Shown here piece after piece: positions 1-11,868 of a stretch of 64,000 nucleotides of DNA. Where the stretch lies: assembly GCF_031143425.1 (NCBI RefSeq), contig NC_090444.1, positions 57,655,533-57,719,532 on the forward strand. The letters are read 5' to 3'. Positions within the stretch are counted from its first letter, which is position 1, and every line of letters begins with the position of its first letter. Under the pieces are notes generated by a model. The model searched no databases and was not told the DNA's origin. It saw nothing but the letters and a program-made list of their open reading frames with translations. The DNA is from Pleurodeles waltl. Lineage: Eukaryota; Chordata; Amphibia; Caudata; Salamandridae. A program made the translations under genes and the position numbers.

Positions 1-379
1 ATACCAACAAACAGGAAGAAACCAACAGGAAGTACAAGGACACCATCTTAGATAGGGAAAAACACATAGAACATAATGGACTAGGAGCCATAGAGAGTAG
101 GGAATAAGGAATGCTGGGAAGAGAGGGGTAATATGGTAAAAGGAAAAAACATAAAGGAAGGCACAACAAAACAACGAGAAAAAGAAGAAGAAAAGAAGAA
201 CAGGTGAGTGGGGGAGGTCAGACCTGCCTGGATGCGCGTCGCGCTAAAAAAGGACGAGGCCCCATGCCCAATTTGGGGCCTTGTAATATGCAGAGCAGGC
301 TGGGGACGCAGCGCATCTTTAGACCGCATGCAACAGCCGAGCTGAATGATCAGCTTGTGCCGCACTCAGTGGCACGACA
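1..379 (-). repeat. 3' LTR of the gypsy element, partial
   Basis: Nearly identical to about 5118-5494, with small substitutions. On the minus strand it begins TGTCGTGCC just after a G-rich polypurine tract (about 380-391). It runs off the left edge of the window, so its outer boundary and the matching TSD cannot be seen. Confidence 0.9.
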
Positions 380-784
380 GTAGGTCCCCCCCGAAGGTCC
401 AGGTTTGTGCGGGAACAAGTGGTGAAAATGACGAATCAGAAGAGGTGCGTGAACAGAAGATGCATCTTCCCAAGAGCATTCACTGAGAGGGTAACCCTTC
501 CAATGAATCAGATGCTGAAGACGTTTGTGAAAGATACGAGAGTCACAAATCTCTTGTACCTCATATTCTGGTACATCATCCACTAACAAAGGAGGAGGAC
601 AAGGAAACTGTTGAGAGTAAGGATCAGTTACATAGGGTTTGAGCTGGGAAACATGAAAGACCGGATGAATCCTCCAGGTACGAGGCAAGTGAAGACGGAC
701 AGTGACAGGATTAACCAGCTGAAGAATACGGAAAGGACCGTAGTAACGAGGTGTGAACTTATTCTGAGAAAGGCGTAAAGGCAA
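350..784 (-). pseudogene. Gypsy pol C-terminus: integrase tail plus chromodomain
   Basis: The first part carries the GPF/Y-type integrase tail (YYGPFRIL, then HPVFHVSQLKPY). A chromodomain follows (EYEVQEI, then HWKGYP, then SWEDAS), the module that in chromoviruses binds modified histones and steers integration. The frame continues from the integrase segment, separated by an in-frame TGA at about 800. It ends inside the 3' LTR, as is common in this group. Confidence 0.9.
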
Positions 785-1596
785 AAATTTTGAAGAAAGT
801 CAGACTTTATCCTGGCGGTGATATACCGGAGCACCCCTACACTTCTTATCAGCTATTCTCTTCATGTATCTCTTGGTGTTCAACAAGTTAGATCGAATCA
901 ATCTATGGATCTGTAAAAGTCGTCTGGAAAATGAAGTGACAGCAGGAAGAGAAGAGGTAGACTGAGAAGTAGTAGGAAAAGATGTAGGATGATAGCCATA
1001 AGAAAAGAAAAAAGGAGTGACTTTGGAGGCACTATGGACAGTGTTATTGTAAGAGAATTCAGCGATAGGAAGGTAAGTGTTCCAGTTGCACTGGGTAGAA
1101 TTACAAAAGCAGGGACAGTACTGCTCCAATCCTTGATTTAGACGCTCAGTCTGTCCATTGGTTTGGGGATGGAAACCCAATGATAGTGCTATATTGATAT
1201 TCAGTATCCTACAGAAATGTTTCCAAAACCGGGAGATGTACTGAGGTCCCCTGTCAGATACAATGCTGTGTGGGAGCCCATGGAGACGGAAAATATGATG
1301 GATAAATATCTGACTTAGTTCTTGGGAAGTAGGTAATTTCTTCAGGGCAGTGAAGGAAGCCATCTTTGTAAAGGAATCTATTGTGACCAAGATAACCCAG
1401 TTTCCTGCTAATGGAGGTAGTGAACACATGAAATCAGTAGAAATGGTGTGCCAGGGAGCCAGTGGAACAGGTAATGGTTGTAGTAATCCCGCAGGTCTGG
1501 TATGGGGTATTTTACTTGAGAACATATGGGACAAGCCTGAACGTATCTTTCTACATCCAATTTCCAGGTAGGCCACCAGAAAGACCACAAGAGTAG
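785..1596 (-). pseudogene. Gypsy integrase catalytic core (broken)
   Basis: Integrase would insert the cDNA into the genome. The DDE residues are recognisable: STDFM (first D), SDRGPQY (second D) and GQTERLNQ (E). The zinc-binding HHCC half is split: the histidines (SPVAGHRG) sit in the upstream frame and the CPIC pair lies near 1530 in that same upstream frame. The reading frame changes near 1500, just before the catalytic core, so a frameshift separates the zinc finger from the core. A TAA at 1597-1599 also interrupts the zinc finger. Confidence 0.9.
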
Positions 1597-2679
1597 TTAC
1601 TGTGTGGCCTTGATGCCTCTATGACCAGCAACCGGAGAATCATGGCACATTTGTAGTGCCTTTTCTCTTACTCCGTTAGTAGGGAGGAACAATAGGTTCT
1701 TATAATAATAATACTCCTTCAGTTTACATTTTAGGGGGTTTAGTTTCTTTAACGCTTGACCAGACAGGTTGGAATATTCCAGTTGTATCTCATCCAGGAA
1801 TGATTGAGCTACTCCAATGATTTTACTGGGCTCCAGTAGATATTGTGTTCGGGTAGGAGTACAGTCTGGATAACGGGCAGACAGAGCATCAGCCAGAATG
1901 TTTTGGGATCCAGGAATATAGGTGACATAAAAGTCATACTGACTGAAGAAAAAGGTCCAACAAGCCTGACGACTGTTCTGGCATAGAAAATTACGCAAAC
2001 ATTGTAGGTTACGATGGTCTGTTCTCACATCGAAGGGCTCTTTGGAACTCATAAGAAACTGTCTCCACTCTAGGCAGGCTGTTTTCAGGGCTAATAACTC
2101 CCTTTCTAGTACTGAGTAATGTTGTTCCGACACAGAGAGTACATGGGACAAATAGAAAACAGGATGTTCAACACCGTCATCTTCTTGTTGTTGGAGAAAG
2201 GCAGCTCCGATGGCTCTTTCAGAAGCATCAATAACAACAATAAATTGCTTGTTGGTATCTGGGTGTCTCAATATCGGTGCTTGAGTGAAGGCCTTTTTTA
2301 GACTCTGAAAAGCTATTTCAGCCGCCCTTGTCCAGACAAAGCCTTTCTTTAAATTCTCCTTCTTTAATGTTTGAGTTATGTGGCTGGTTTGTTCTGCAAA
2401 GTCTAAGATAAACTGCCGATAAAAATTATCCAGTCCTAGAAAACATTGCGTTTCCTTAATAGAAGAGGGGGAAGGCCAGTCTAGGATGGCTTGTACCTTT
2501 TCCTGGTCCATTGCTGTTCCAGTGGGACTAAGGTGATATCCCAAATATTTGACTTCAGTCTTGTCAAACTCACACTTTTCTGGTTTACAGGACAGTTGAT
2601 GTTCCCTGAGTCTTTGGAGGACTTATTTCACGTGAGAAGAATGAAGTTCAGGACGTCTAGAGTAAATAAGGATATTGTC
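1597..2679 (-). pseudogene. Gypsy RT thumb/connection and RNase H (broken)
   Basis: This continues the same frame as the upstream RT. After the RT active site there is a TAA at 2623-2625, then a recognisable gypsy RT thumb (KYLGYHLSPTG, FLGLDNFYRQFI). The RNase H domain follows with its acidic residues in place: VIDAS, ERELLAL, TDHRNL and ADALS. RNase H degrades the RNA template during reverse transcription. The segment ends in the integrase zinc-finger histidines, followed by TAA at 1597-1599. Confidence 0.9.
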
Positions 2680-3876
2680 TTAGTAGATGATGACCGTGTG
2701 GTTCAAGAGATCAGAGAACACAGAGTCCATACATCTTTGGAAAAATGAGGGGGCATTAGTGAGACCAAAAGGCATAACTCTGTACTCATAATGCCCAAAT
2801 GGGGTTCGGAAAGCAGTCTTCCACTCTTCTCCTTCTTTAATACGCAAAAGGTGGTAGGCTCCACGAAGATCTAGTTTGGTAAATCGTTGAGCCCCTCTGA
2901 CTGCCTCTAGTATATCCTTGATGAGGGGCAAAGGATAACGGTCTTTTATAGTTATCATATTTAGACCTTGAAAATCCAGGCAGGGACGAAGATCCTTCAT
3001 CTTCTTGGGTACAAAAAAGAGGGGAGCCCCTGCCGGAGAGGATGATGGTACAATAAGACCGCTATGTCAGTTTTCTTGCAGATACTCCTTGAGAACTTCC
3101 CTTTTGGGTTCGGTGAGTGAATACATTCTCACAAAGGGAACGATCGCCCCAGGTTCCAAGGGAATAGCACAATCGTAATCTCGATGAGCGGGTAACACAG
3201 GTCTGGATGGTTTTTGGAATACATCTTGAAATTCTAGATAGTGATCGGGGACTCCTTGGACTGTATTGATGGAACATCCAGTAGTAATGTCAGTAGGCAT
3301 CAACCTCTTGGGTGACCAATATGTGTCTGAAGCAAAGCAGTTCTCATGACAAAACTGTGAGGACAAGGAAATAGTCTGAGTTTCCCAGTTTACATAAGGG
3401 TTATGTCTTATGAACCACGGAATTCCTAAAATGATAGTATGATTGGGGGTTGATATTAGATCAAATGAGATGTGTTCTTGGTGGTTCCCAAATTGTAAAC
3501 TTAGTGTCAGGGTGGTAGTATCGACTGGACCAGAGGATATTAAGGATCCATCCACTGTGTGAACTTGTTCCAGGACTTCTTTGGGTCGTGTCGGTATTTG
3601 TTGTGTTGTGGCCCAAGTCTTATCCATATATATCCCACTAGCACCACAATCAAGTAAAGCCCTTGTTCTTTCTTCACGACCGTCCGGTAACTGTAACGTC
3701 ACAGGTAACATAAACAAAGTTGTGGCATTGTCCTTGAATGAACTGATGGAAGGTATAGCAGATGATCCCGTCCCCTCCCTTCTTACAGAGTACGGGAAGT
3801 GGTGTTTCCCGATGGCCTTAGAGGACGAACCGGGCAGGTACGAAGCATGTGACCTGCAGCACCACAATTCAGGCAC
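2680..3876 (-). pseudogene. Gypsy protease and RT finger/palm (broken)
   Basis: The N-terminal part is a retropepsin-like protease with the active-site region ALLDCGASG; the usual D-S/T-G is D-C-G here, an odd substitution at the catalytic motif. A hydrophobic flap/ILG segment (TIILGIPWF) follows. RT starts near 3110; a TGA at 3067-3069 precedes [14 protein letters not shown] motifs are then clear: [35 protein letters not shown] and [13 protein letters not shown]. The catalytic YxDD box is destroyed: Y is followed by TAA (2680-2682), then D-N instead of D-D. Confidence 0.92.
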
Positions 3877-4700
3877 AATCCTTTCTTACGTCTGTCTTCC
3901 CGCTCACTTACGGAAAGTGGGCCTCGAGTGGTATCCACCTGCATAGGTTCACCTTCTGTGTCTCTGAAAGGAGGACGAGGTTCCCCTGGACGATGCAAAA
4001 AAACATGTGAGGTGCTTGGCTGGGAAGATCCTCTACTCTTTCTCTTCTCCATACGTCGTTCTTGGAGACGGTATTCGATGGAAAGAGCTAGATCCATCAG
4101 ACCACGAAGATCCTCAACTCGGGTGGAGTGTACTAACTCATCTTTAATCTCCTCTTTAAGTCCTCTACAGAGTAAAGTCACCAGAGTTCATTTCACCCAG
4201 GTGGTCTCAGCCGCAAGCTGTCGAAAGCGGGTAATATATTGGAGGACATCTTGTGAGCCTTGTTGGATGTCACATAATGCTTCTTCAGCAGAGGCCTCCA
4301 ATCCTGGACGACTAAACATCTGTTTAAACCGATTCACGAAGGTGGGATCGTCCGACAATACTGGGTCATTGGATGATACCATCGGGGTTGCCCAGACAAA
4401 GGCAGGACCGGATAGCGCACTGATAAGATATACCACCTTTGTCTTGTCGTGGGAGAATTGGGTGGGTCAGAAGGCGAAATACACAGTTAATGCATCGAGG
4501 AACTCTTGCAGTTTAGTTGGTTCACCGGAGAAACGAGGAGTAGAGGTGGAGACGGCCAGAACATTTGCACTGCAGAAAGCCAACGCCTGTCGTAAAGCAG
4601 CATTCTTATTGCGTAATTGTTGCAGTTCATGAGCCTGTTGCTGAATGGTTGCCAGAAGAGATTGATCAGGATCTGCAGCAGCCGCCACTGTATCATCCAT
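3783..4700 (-). pseudogene. Gypsy gag (broken)
   Basis: About 305 codons from the ATG at 4698-4700. The N-terminal part holds a Q/L-rich, probably coiled-coil segment (ATIQQQAHELQQLRNKNAALRQ), the middle is a capsid-like helical region (FRQLAAETTWVK), and the C-terminal end has one CCHC zinc knuckle ([14 protein letters not shown], spacing C-2-C-4-H-4-C) for RNA binding. Two in-frame TGA codons break it (4467-4469 and 4188-4190). The frame is otherwise continuous across both stops. The C-terminus overlaps the start of pol in the -1 frame. Confidence 0.88.
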
Positions 4701-4889
4701 GGTGTTAGACGGCGTCGGGAGTATTTGGCGCTGCAATCTGTCATGAGTTACGTGTTGCTTTAACCTGAAGTCCGCAGAACGAGTGGCGAGGATCTTGTTC
4801 CTGAATGTTCGGCCTTGGCCCAGGTAGGGGCGACTCTTTCTGGTATCCATGGTGCTGCAGGCAATGGATATGCCAAGAGCAGGCCGTGT

Positions 4890-5494
4890 CCCTCGGAAGT
4901 AGTGCCAGAGGGAAAAAACCCCTGAAAGGGGAAAAACCTCCAAAAGGATAGGCTCTTGCAACAGGAACAAAATGAATAGGTAATTACAGGAGCAAAAGTA
5001 CAGGAAAAAACACGGGAACAGACGAGAACCATTATAGAATACAAGGAAGCAGGAGCGAAGACACCATCCAAACAGAAAGTGTTGCAGCGCAAGGAGAGAA
5101 ACAATCAGAGCCCTTAAATACCAACAAACAGGAAGCAACCAACAGGAAGTACAAGGACACCATCTTAGATAGGGAATAACACCTAGAACATAATGGACTA
5201 GGAGCCATAGAGAGTAGGGAACAAGGAATGCTGGGAAGAGAGGGGTAATATGGGAAAAGGTAAAAACATAAAGGAAGGCACAACAAAACAAGAAAAAGAA
5301 GAAGAAAAGAAGAACAGGTGAGTGAGGGAGGTCAGACCTGCCTGGAAGCGTGTTGCGCTAAAAAAGGACGAGGCCCCATGCCCAATTTGGGGCCTCGTAA
5401 TGTGCAGAGCAGGCTGGGGACGCGGCACGTCTATAGACCGCGTGCCGCGGCCCGAGACGAATGCTCGGCTCGTGCCCCACGCAGCAGCGCGACA
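4890..5494 (-). repeat. 5' LTR of the gypsy element
   Basis: The portion from about 5118 to 5494 matches the LTR at 1-379. The outer end (minus strand TGTCGCGC) is at 5494. The inner end, next to the primer-binding site, is estimated only: the rest of the paired LTR is outside the window, and I could not assign a tRNA primer. Confidence 0.75.
5109..5122 (-). promoter_or_regulatory. Putative TATA box of the gypsy LTR
   Basis: The minus strand reads TATTTAAGGG, a TATA-like element inside the 5' LTR. Transcription would start about 25-30 bp further along the minus strand, near 5085. Confidence 0.4.
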
Positions 5495-7550
5495 AAATCA
5501 GATTATTTCATCTGGTATACTCCTTCATTGTTTCTACCCTTGACATTGGTCCCATTTTCTTCAAAGTAAAGTATATCAGTTTGACACCCATAGTCAACTT
5601 TAGCTTTACCTGTTCCAGTCCTCCCCATACTTCACATTTTAACGGGCATCTGTTAACAAAAGATCCCAAGCAGAGAGCCCTCTCACAAGGCCCATCAGGC
5701 TTTGCAGCACTGGCCTGACGAGGAGCAATGCCCGATAATAAAGTGATGATGAAGTGTGTCACCTACTGATGAATGAGGGCTTTTGCTCCTTACAAATTAA
5801 TGTGCTTGATGGCCAAGTGACCCCCGCCTAATTGATAGCGCACTCAGGAGTTGAGCTCCATATTATAGTGGAATGGTGTACACTGAACAGGATTAGACCT
5901 CCCTCTTCCCTTTTTTGCATCACATTTTGCAGACACATGCATGTCACAAGTTATTTTGAAAATATAACATATATTACCGCACTAGTTCCGAGCTAATGCT
6001 AAATAACCAAACAGCATTCACTAATAATATTGAATGTTTACTTTCTTGTCCAGCAACAATGGGGTTGTGTTTCCTGTGTGGTCCAGTGGCAGTAGCAATG
6101 GCAGGTCTTGTCCAGTCGGGTCCAGTCGGAAGCAGGAAGTGGAAAAAAGGCAGGGTTTTCTTACCCCATTTCTCTTCCAATCTACCAACTCAGGCGTGGA
6201 GGTAACACCACTACACTTGCCTTGGTGGGGAGGCACATGTTATTTAACTCAATGGGAAAAGTAGCTGGAGTACTGTCACCAGCCACTGTATCCAATGGCG
6301 CCATTGACACAGGTGAAAATTCCTGGCATAGTAGGCCGGACTTGTATGGTCTTTCGTCTGTGGAACAGCCAACATCTAAATACAGCAAGCAGACTACCAA
6401 AACAGTGAGTGGGAAATCCGTCGGAAAACCGATGGTGGGACTGACTCCACCAATATCTAAATTAGGCCTTAAGTGGTCAACTGCTGCTTGGAATACTGTA
6501 TAAACCGATGGTAAATTGTATCATGACACAGGTCCACTAAACATGTATACAGAAATAGCATCATGAAGATTGCTGTTTTTACTGTACAACATTTAATAAT
6601 GAAGTCACAAAATATTACATCCCCAAAAATATATGCATGAATGCAGTGATGCCATAATGTGCATGGGTACTGCTCACGGATACACAGCAGGTGTTAGCTT
6701 TGCTCATTTCCATGAAAACTGAGTAGGTCCCTTTATAAGATACTACAATTTACTAACATGTCTCTTTCAGATCTCAATTGTATGTTCCTAAAGTCTACAC
6801 AACACTAAACAAAAGGCTGTGCAATGCACAAGGGCAGTTCATATGTCTCCATAGGGACACCCTATCATAGAGTGATAGTAAGAATATTGACCAATAAAAG
6901 ACAATTTTCCCTTTCTAACTTCCAAGGTTAAAGATGGCAGTTTGCTAATGAAGGGTGGGGCCGGGAAGTGTAGGCCCTGATTGCCAACTGAGCTGACATA
7001 CTGCTGCAGGAATTATGCCCGCTGAATTACCAATAATGCAAGGTACCTCAATTCTGAGGCACAAGATTATCACACCTTCAGAGGAGTACCCGGAGGCCTA
7101 GATTCAAAGAGGGAGGTATTTGGAGTGTGACATCTCCCGTCTCACAAATGAATGCATTCTTAGCTTGTTATTTGGGTCTGAGGGCCCTCAGTTAAGTCTG
7201 CTCTCAGTGTGTCAGTTGTTCTCATTGTGATCCAAGAAAAAAGACAAATCAGTGACCTTTGATGAAAATCAAAGAGAGACAGAGATACCTATTTGGTGGC
7301 TGAATTTCAAAATATGAACCCATCCTGACTTTCCCTGATTGTCCAAATTGTGTGATCCTTAGCAATCTTTTTTCACAGACCCTCCTTTTTCTTTATTATC
7401 ACATATGAGCCCACCTCTCAAAACTTGAGTTCAGGATGTGCCCAGAACAAGCATCTGTTATGTTTGATTTAATAGATTGTAATGTTGCTCCATCTGTGAT
7501 AAGGATCAGGCAACGTTTAGGGTTTAAAAGACTACTGACTTGTATCTTAG
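5495..7550. other. No recognisable gene between gypsy LTR and Harbinger H1
   Basis: Short open frames only, none with a domain I recognise. The sequence looks like old repeat or intergenic DNA. A stretch at about 6040-6470 has the feel of a degenerate MITE, but I could not find matching termini. Confidence 0.5.
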
Positions 7551-7680
7551 GCCCATATTTATACTTTTTGACGAAAAACTGCGATATCGCAGTTTTGCGT
7601 CAAAAACTTTAACGTGGGCTAACGCCATTTTTTTGTGCCACCCGGGCGTCAAATTTATACTTTGACGCAAGGTGGCGCAA
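7551..7680. repeat. H1 left terminal repeat with subterminal palindrome
   Basis: After the terminus a 22-nt perfect palindrome (AAAACTGCGATATCGCAGTT plus TT) is centred at about 7585. It extends with few mismatches to roughly 7561-7609 because GACG and GCGTC blocks flank it. Further GCGTCAAA copies follow. Such subterminal repeats are typical binding sites for Harbinger Myb/transposase complexes (family knowledge, not shown here). Confidence 0.7.
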
Positions 7681-7867
7681 AGCACGGGTAGAGTTTTTTT
7701 TTTTTTACTCTAACCATTGCGCCTCGTCATAAAGCAAAATTACGTTAACGCAGAGAAAATGACTCTAATCAGGTTTGTGACGTCGCAAACCGGATATGTG
7801 CCATTTTCCACTGCCTTGGCGTCAAAAAGTGGCACAAACACAGCAAACAGTGCTAAGGAGCCCCAAA

Positions 7868-10345
7868 ATGGATCCCAGTAGCCAGGAGAGACCCCAGGGA
7901 GACCCCAATCGACCAGGAACCAGCCAGCAGGACAAAGACAAGACCCAGGAGAGGAAGAAAAAGAAACGGAAGTGTTGTTTCAGTGCAGAGAAGCATGAAA
8001 TACTGGTCAGAGAGGTGACTGAACACCAGCATCAACTTTTTGTCACCTCAAAATTGCCAACTGGGAGGAGAGAGGCAATTTGGCAACAAATTGTCGACAA
8101 GATCAATAGTGTGGCAGAGGTCCGTAGAACAGTCATGGAGTGCAAAAAATGCTGGCATGACTGCAAGCGCAGGACCAAGGAAAAAATGGCAAGGAACAGG
8201 AAAGCAGCACTGCAGACTGGAGGTGAGAGTCCAGCGCCGCAGGAAGCACTGGACCAGATGGAGGAGATGGTGGCAGCCGTCATCCCAGAGGAGATCGTCA
8301 CAGGAATTCAAGGACAGGACAGCGCAGACTACCAGGAAACAACACGTATGCAGGGTAAGTTGCATGGGGGACAAAAATGCCTAAATGTTAACTGCAAGCA
8401 GGGGGAGGTACATACCTACTACACAATGCATGTCAGCCATGGAAATCAGGCAGTGGAAAGGGCAAAGGGGCATGGGACGGGTGCATGGGCTGTGCAGGGG
8501 AAACCAGGGGCACAGCAAAGCACTACACCAACAACCTTTGCATGGGGGTGCTCTGCATTGCCAAGGCTGTTGGAAAGGCAAAGCCAGTCCAGGAGGGTAG
8601 GGTACAATGTAAAACTGGGCTGCTGTCACAGGACAGCTGGTATTGTCACAACATGAACTAGGGGACAATTTCCAGTCTCAGGCCATTTCCGCAAGTGGCA
8701 TTTACCATTGACAACAGTTGGCACTACCACCTGTGCTGTGTGTGCTGGTCAAGTAGCAAATGGCAGTTAGGTGCCCATGGAACAAACACACCCAAAATAG
8801 AGGGTTCAGGATGACAAAGTGATCAATACCCTTTAATTCCTAACAAAGTGTAAATCCTGTCACATGCTCATGTCTATAGGCGCAATAAACATCATGTATT
8901 GTTACTTACATTATGAAGTTAACAGCAGTAATGTCATACTTATGCTGCCCATTCCAGGGTCTACCATGTGCCTGTGTTACAATAGCTGCAATGCCACCTT
9001 GCAACATCTCAACTGTCATACTGCTAAGACAACAGCATTGAGGGGGAGGACATATGTGTCTAGCTAGTGAAACACACCTGCACAGTCAAAAGAAGAAATG
9101 GAACACTGCCAGGCCCATCAGTGCAATGCAATGTAGCACACATTGGCAAATATCAACATGACACACTACCAATGCTGACACCTGTATCGTGCCATGCCAA
9201 TGCTATACATGGTATGTGCTAGGTCTCAACAGCGTATAGGTGTATATGAAATATCAGAGACTGGGTCAGTCCTATATTGCTAAGTGTGATGCAAGTGACA
9301 TCAAAACACCCATGGAAGTAGGGGGATGGTTGAGTAGGACAAGAAGGTGGCAGCACACGATTTGGACTGAACCTACACCTAGAGGATGTGACACAGATAA
9401 TTCCCCAAACTGCCCACACTACATGTGACATGCAGGTGGGGCATAGGCCTGTGCGAATGCTAATATTAATGACAGGAACAATGAACAGGAACCAAGATTA
9501 CAATGTCCCTCTAATAGGAAGTCAGTGACGTCACATTATAACTGCCACTACACAGACACACTAGTTGTACAATATCTCATTGCAGAGGACGATGGCTCTC
9601 CTGTGCATATGCCTGTCCTGGACTTCCCTGATGACATGGATGACGAGCTGAGAACCATTAGCCAGCAAACCCTCCAACATGTCCTTGGAACCCTCCAGAC
9701 CCACCTTCACTCGCAAGGAGGAGCACAGATGTAGCAGCCATCACCATCACAGAGGAACCGCCCAACACCCCAATAGTGTGACCTGCCAGCTCAAACCGAG
9801 CTGAGGACTCTGATGACACTGGGACCACCTTTGAGAGGTCAGTAGTGGTAGTACGGCGGGAGCTGGCCAAGGAGGTGCAGGTGGGGATGCAAAATATGGC
9901 AGCCAGCCTTGAGGGGATGCGCATGTGCATGATGTCATCCTCAGAACAGTCAGCAGCCATGCAAGTCCAACAATCCCTACTGCAAGGACTACAACAGTGT
10001 TTGAGGAATTTCACCAGAGAAGTTAGGGAGTTGCCACAACACCTGGCATCCCAAATATTTCACTGCATGCACCACTGCAATCATGACCCCCTCAGGGTCG
10101 ACCTGGCTTCCTACCACAGCGATGTAGCTGCTATACTCAAAAACCAGCAGCTCCTCCTTGCTGCAGTAATGCCCTTAATAGCCCCACAGTTGGCAGCTAT
10201 CGGGAATTCGTAGTCCACTTCTTCAAACACTGAAGTGTGTGTTGCCCCTTCAAACCCACCACCATCAAGGGCAGAGGATACGACACACATATCAGAAGAT
10301 AAAGACGTAGAACAGATCACCTTCAGCCGTAGGAGTACCCGGTAG
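7868..10345 (+). pseudogene. Harbinger Myb/SANT-like DNA-binding protein, H1 gene A
   Basis: Exon 1 starts at the ATG at 7868 and ends at a clean donor (GTAAGT at 8355). After a basic nuclear-signal-like run (KKKKRK) comes a Myb/SANT-like trihelix: FSAEKHEILVREV, then REAIWQQIVDKIN, then CKKCWHDCKRRTKEK. In this superfamily the Myb-like protein binds the transposon ends and brings the transposase into the nucleus. An acceptor (TGCAG at 9581-9585) gives exon 2 in phase: an acidic stretch, then a helical C-terminal region (VVRRELAKEVQ to APQLAAI). Exon 2 contains a frameshift near 9715 and stops at about 9778 and 10211, so the copy is dead. The intron at 8355-9585 shows no other gene. Confidence 0.75.
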
Positions 10346-11868
10346 CACCAGTCCATGCCACAATGGCAGTGATTTCCTATGTCCTGTGCTTGTTAACATG
10401 CCATTTTTGCTACAGTTGGATAACATGCAGTATTCTCCAGCACACTGTTTACCTTACCACTATGCACTGCAATTGTCTGTCACTACCTAATTGGCAATTT
10501 ATGTTCCTCTGCACTGAAAGACACTCCATCACAGCATGTCCAATGACATGTCCCTCACCATTGTACTTGATTCACAATAGAAGGTGTCACTAAAGGACTT
10601 ACAATCCTGGACTGTGTAAATATTGCACTACAGCACTTTAAAATAAATAGTACTTACACAACCACTTTGTCTCTGTGTAATGTGACACATCAACTGTGTA
10701 GGAGATTTGTGATGCATCTAACATGTCAAGGGCCACAGAAAGGCAATACAATAGTGTAGAAAGAGTGTGGGCTGATACCTATGCACAAGTGTCTGGATCT
10801 TATCATCATCTGTGCTGCCTTTGGCTTATTTCTGAAGTTAAAGGATCTCAAACAGTATAATGCTGTGTAGAAATGAATATATCAGGTCCAAAGTATGTAC
10901 AAGATGAAACTCAATGTGGCCCACATTCCCTTCAAGACAATCATTATGTAGGTGACATCTAACTCTAAATTGTAATCTCACACCCACACCATACAGCAGG
11001 AATGGATGTGTACGAGTGTATGGACAATAACGTCACCTGGGAGTACAATGTAAGAAATCATAGGTGTGATTTATGTATATTGAATTTCATAAGATAATGA
11101 CACCACTCAGTTTCTCAGAGTTCACATGAACATCAGGCTTCAGGCAAACATCCCACAGTGCCCAAAATTCTAATACCGGACTCAATCGATGACAGTTTAA
11201 AAATCACACCAACCTTTACAACACATTGGGAACCATAGTTACCTTGAGTGGTGGGTTCAGTGGTTGGCAGATGGATAGAGAAGTAGCTTTGTTGTAGCGG
11301 CCAATGTGACAGCTCATTTGGAAGTGGTAATAACCATGTCAAGAATGGGATGTGGATGCAGGATAGAACACAAATGCAAATACAAAATTGACACTGTACA
11401 CTCATGCAAAAGCCCTGATCCCCAAGCATATGACACATACTGTAAAGGAGTACACCAAACTTTATTATATCTGTATGAAAGGAAACTTAAGCTATGGGAA
11501 ACACCTAAACTAACCTAACCTATCCTACCTATACATTACCCACAACTGGCCCTAACTACCCTGAGCTAAACTTACTTACCACATGTAACTAAACACTCTA
11601 AACATCAACCCACTACCCCCCTTATATGACGGGACACGTGTAGGACAACATATACTGACCTAGCACATACTAACTTATCCTAAACAAATATTTTGTTTTC
11701 TAATTTTGTTTATACACATAAACCCCAACATCATCCAACAAACATGTACAAATATAACTCCCCCAACCCACTTATCCTAACTAAACTAACAGCCTACTCG
11801 AACCTAACACTAGGCCCCCTAAACCCACTAAAGAAAAGTACGAGGAAAGAGGAGGGAGGGGATGGAAT
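10346..11868. other. Non-coding interior of H1
   Basis: AT-rich sequence between the convergent Myb-like genes A and B. It contains an AATAAA at about 10640, which could be the polyadenylation signal of gene A. No other coding signal was seen. Confidence 0.45.

Larger units (their letters stand above)
1..5494 (-). mobile_element. Ty3/gypsy LTR retrotransposon, chromovirus type, decayed
   Basis: Read on the minus strand it runs 5' LTR (ending in the window at 5494), gag, pol (protease, RT, RNase H, integrase), chromodomain, a polypurine tract at about 380-391, and a 3' LTR whose far end lies outside the window. The C-terminal chromodomain after integrase places it in the chromovirus branch of Ty3/gypsy. 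Pol is in the -1 frame relative to gag and overlaps it at 3783-3876, as expected for -1 frameshift expression. Gag has two in-frame stops; pol has at least five stops and one frameshift, so the copy cannot work. Several stops are TGA codons that a G-to-A or CpG C-to-T change would give (inference). Only one TSD side, following 5494, is visible. Confidence 0.95.

Noticed and set aside
4467..5291. Hydrophobic N-terminal part of a 274-codon frame, like a membrane protein
   Set aside because: The upstream part is non-coding LTR/leader; gag starts at 4700 and only the part after it is real.
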